A program made the translations under genes and the position numbers. The notes beneath the pieces were generated by a model, which worked only from the letters and a program-made list of their open reading frames with translations, did not search any database and had not been told where the DNA came from. Shown piece by piece: positions 61,956 through 64,000 of a stretch of DNA of 64,000 nt (the stretch's first letter is position 1; the number at the start of each line of letters is the position of its first letter). The stretch comes from AP-15 sp963785565 (GTDB lineage Bacteria > Pseudomonadota > Alphaproteobacteria > ATCC43930 > CGMCC-115725). The stretch is taken from contig CAWAVV010000049.1 in NCBI GenBank assembly GCA_963785565.1, forward strand, positions 15,812-79,811, written 5' to 3'.

Positions 61956-62879
61956 GTGAAACGCCTTACGATGTTGGTGACCCCTGACGGGCGCTGGGTT
62001 CTCGAGGACAGCGCCGAGTTTCTCGCCGCCCTGGGCGATCCTCGTCCGGATTACGACGGCGCGTCGTTTGCGGTAAAGAACCTTGGTTTTGTCAAATTCC
62101 AGGTTCTTGACCAGTCGGTGATCGAGATCGAGTTGCACCCGGACAATGTCGAGCTCCCGGCGTTGCTGGCGGTGCAGCAGCAGTTGCTGACCTCGACGGT
62201 AAAGTTGTTCCGTATCCGATATCTCACGACGTCGTGGCAATCCGAAATCCTGTCGGCGCCGGATCTCGCGGTGTCACGGCTATCTGAACTCTGTGCGCCG
62301 AAATTTGTGCCTGCGGCCAAGGACCGCTTCCTCGTCGAACCTCAAGATTATTCCAAACTGTATGATGGCGAGGAGGGACCGCTTCATATGCTCGCGCAAA
62401 AGTGGAGAATGTCGTTTGGCCTCTTCCATCCCGGCGTGATTTCCTTCGCGATCCAGCAGCAACTCCTCTCACGCATGATGATCTTCGGGGTGACGCCCGA
62501 TCGGGATGATCCGGTCTTCCGTTTTATTGGCGATGGGTTTAAGTGGCTTAAGAGCGATTATCAATTCTATGGGATTGGGGAGAGCGTCGAAAACCAGCTC
62601 GACAAAGACTACGGCGGCTGGGTTTCGGAGTTCTATAAGAGCGTGGCCAGAACAGGCCAGCCACGCTATGACCACGTCACCGCTGCAATCCGGGTCGCCC
62701 CGGGCGAACCGAAATTATATACGACACGCTATGAGCGGCTGTTGCTGCCGTGGAAGACATCATCCGCTGAGGTTTTCGTCTCGATGTTGTCGAAGAAGTT
62801 GGCCGACGGGGACGTCGAGGATTTTGGCACAGCCCATGCGGAAAACTCCCTCATAAGGATGGCAGCAAAGTCGTCGTAA
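61956..62879 (+). CDS. Unrecognised protein, PAS-like C-terminal features
   Basis: A 307-residue soluble protein starting at GTG 61956 behind GCGAGGG. The N-terminal half contains FAVKNLGFVKFQVLDQSVIE and LLTSTVKLFRIRYLTTSWQS. The C-terminal half contains DDPVFRFIGDGFKWLKSDYQ, GWVSEFYKSVARTGQPRYDH and LYTTRYERLLLPW, an order typical of PAS_5-like ligand-sensing domains in alphaproteobacteria. The last 50 codons overlap the 3' end of the opposite-strand gene. It has no catalytic motif. A sensory partner role is inference. Confidence 0.65.
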   Translation: MKRLTMLVTPDGRWVLEDSAEFLAALGDPRPDYDGASFAVKNLGFVKFQVLDQSVIEIELHPDNVELPALLAVQQQLLTSTVKLFRIRYLTTSWQSEILSAPDLAVSRLSELCAPKFVPAAKDRFLVEPQDYSKLYDGEEGPLHMLAQKWRMSFGLFHPGVISFAIQQQLLSRMMIFGVTPDRDDPVFRFIGDGFKWLKSDYQFYGIGESVENQLDKDYGGWVSEFYKSVARTGQPRYDHVTAAIRVAPGEPKLYTTRYERLLLPWKTSSAEVFVSMLSKKLADGDVEDFGTAHAENSLIRMAAKSS

Positions 62880-63583
62880 GCTTCCGCTGCGGATACGCTC
62901 AGCAGCACGTTGTCGATGGCGCCTGTCGGTGCGCCCGGGAAGATTATACTACGGCTCAAATGTTTATATCCGTAGCCGGCGGCTACGCCTTTCTCGACCA
63001 GATCGGGTGCGACAATGGAAATGCCCCAATCAACCGGCCAGCGCGCCAGCGCGTACGCTCGACCGATCCTGGGTAGAAGCTCCGACAGTCGCTTTCTGCG
63101 GAAATCGGGCCGCACCCAAGCCGATCCGCCGTAAACTACAACGCCGGTTATCAGTTTTGCATCCGACGCCGTCACCACGCAAGGCTGACCCCTGTCAGAC
63201 CCACCGTACAACATGTCGTTGGCCTCATGTTCCAGCGTCGTGTCAGGCCAGTAATGCACGCGCCCAGCATGGGTTGCCACGATTTCGCCATGCTCGTTTT
63301 CGCCGGACACCCAGTATGAATTTTCTGCCGTAAGGTCACAATGTTCACAGTTGAACATCCTCATCAATGGGTACCAGGTTCCGTTGGCGACCTTTTGTCT
63401 ATTTAAATATAACAGCTCACCGAAATCGTAGCGCAGCCGCAGGCGGATGCCCAGTTCCCGCGCCGCCTTGTCGCCCTCGAGCACAAAGCGCGCGAGCAAC
63501 GGGGCGGGCCCGTATTTGATCGTCAGCGCATCCGGCAGGCGCAGGTTGTTCTCTGGAACGATGTTCGGATAGATCAGACTCAT
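62729..63583 (-). CDS. Unrecognised protein with GNAT-like features
   Basis: A 284-residue soluble protein: LRLRYDFGELLYLNRQKVAN, FNCEHCDLTAENSYWVSGEN, and VVVYGGSAWVRPDFRRKRLS followed by ELLPRIGRAYALAR, which resembles the acetyl-CoA-binding segment of GNAT acyltransferases. VEKGVAAGYGYKHLSRSIIF then follows. GGGAG lies before ATG 63583, and a near-consensus promoter is found upstream. The last 50 residues are encoded antisense to the neighbouring gene and look less conserved in character (VPKSSTSPSANFFDNIETKT). GC is below the window average. The function is unknown. Confidence 0.65.
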   Translation of the reverse strand: MSLIYPNIVPENNLRLPDALTIKYGPAPLLARFVLEGDKAARELGIRLRLRYDFGELLYLNRQKVANGTWYPLMRMFNCEHCDLTAENSYWVSGENEHGEIVATHAGRVHYWPDTTLEHEANDMLYGGSDRGQPCVVTASDAKLITGVVVYGGSAWVRPDFRRKRLSELLPRIGRAYALARWPVDWGISIVAPDLVEKGVAAGYGYKHLSRSIIFPGAPTGAIDNVLLSVSAAEAYDDFAAILMREFSAWAVPKSSTSPSANFFDNIETKTSADDVFHGSNSRS

Positions 63584-64000
63584 CGGATGCTCCCTGTCTA
63601 TGAACGCAGTTGCCGGCAGTTCGCGGCCCCGGCGATCGCTAAAAGGTTGCTAGAATATTACCATCTTCCGGTAGAATGTCAATAATGAATTACCGGTAAC
63701 AACTAACGCGCGATCGTCATTACCACGTAATTAATAAATCTGGCTCGTTTATCCATAAGGCATCTGACGTTAATTTGACGGATTATTGACGCCATTGCGG
63801 TTGAGGTTCGCTCATCGACGGGATGTGGACAATTTGCTGACGTGTTCTGGACGAGGCTGGGCCGCGCCGAGAGCTTCGCGGTTCTCCTCTCACCGCCGAA
63901 TCAAGCCTGGTCGCAGCGGCCATCGCAGCCGCGGCGGCGTTGCGCCAAACGGGTATCGACCGGATACTCGACGCGCCTGCGTTTGAGAAAGCCGAGGACG
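63584..64000. other. AT-rich upstream region and window end (417 bp)
   Basis: Contains the promoter of the minus-strand gene at 63583 (boxes at 63655-63682) and an AT-rich stretch to about 63785. After 63840 a plus-strand frame without a clear start reads ESSLVAAAIAAAAALRQTGI and DRILDAPAFEKAED up to the edge. It may be the beginning of a gene whose start is damaged or outside the obvious choices. Not called as a gene. Confidence 0.35.
63655..63682 (-). promoter_or_regulatory. Near-consensus sigma-70 promoter with ACCGG repeats
   Basis: Minus strand: TTGACA (63682-63677), a 16-base spacer, and TAATAT (63660-63655), about 72 bp before ATG 63583. A perfect palindrome TTACCGGTAA (63690-63699) lies just upstream of the -35 box. 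A related TACCGGAA lies in the spacer (63666-63673). The two are centred 25 bp apart, which suggests an operator for a dimeric regulator that covers the promoter. Confidence 0.6.

Overview
The window is high-GC, densely coded DNA from an alphaproteobacterium, probably a soil or rhizosphere member of the Rhodospirillales/Hyphomicrobiales side. The clearest evidence is the long minus-strand core block rpsB-tsf-pyrH-frr-uppS-cdsA-dxr-rseP-bamA-ompH-lpxD-fabZ-lpxA-lpxI-lpxB (about 56.7 to 41.1 kb). It uses LpxI rather than LpxH, and many of its genes are coupled by TGATG or ATGA overlaps. This block makes translation factors, UMP, isoprenoid and phospholipid precursors, the outer-membrane assembly machinery and lipid A. 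It ends with a glyoxalase I gene.

The left part (1 to 41 kb) is accessory and metabolic. Region 1-14 kb carries an HpaB-type flavin hydroxylase (cut by the window edge), a luciferase-like oxidoreductase, a secreted GlcG/HbpS protein, two tandem aromatic-acid-type MFS transporters, a D-threonine aldolase/D-serine dehydratase-like PLP enzyme, a low-GC membrane protein of unknown function, a DHA2 exporter, a GMC oxidoreductase and a split two-subunit ThDP decarboxylase (sulfopyruvate decarboxylase type). Region 14-19 kb has a lipoprotein, a GH15 glucan hydrolase, an MlaC/HpnM-like periplasmic protein, an aldo/keto reductase and a PEP-CTERM-like protein. Region 19-26 kb is a molybdenum hydroxylase operon (FAD, 2Fe-2S and two tandem large subunits) with a MoaD/ThiS-like carrier. 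Region 26-41 kb holds ArfB, a radical SAM protein, amidohydrolases, a methyltransferase, RidA, DUF1810, DUF488, an unusually exported YqgE, an NHL propeller, an alpha/beta hydrolase, a D-aminoacylase and a frameshifted ABC substrate-binding protein.

To the right of the core block lie a membrane sensor histidine kinase, a second DHA2 exporter, and a poorly characterised lower-GC region. That region holds a membrane protein and two convergent genes of unknown function that overlap tail to tail by 151 bp, one of them behind a near-consensus promoter.

Several genes look broken by single-base shifts: a secreted protein at 12.5 kb, the second molybdenum-hydroxylase large subunit at 24.2 kb, and the ABC binding protein at 38.9 kb. 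The second MFS gene appears to start at ACG. This could be real decay or consensus error in the assembly. Intergenic palindromes of several families, a degenerate tRNA-Asp and a 3x96-bp coding repeat inside bamA are the most structured non-standard signals. No rRNA, intact tRNA, CRISPR array or insertion sequence was found.
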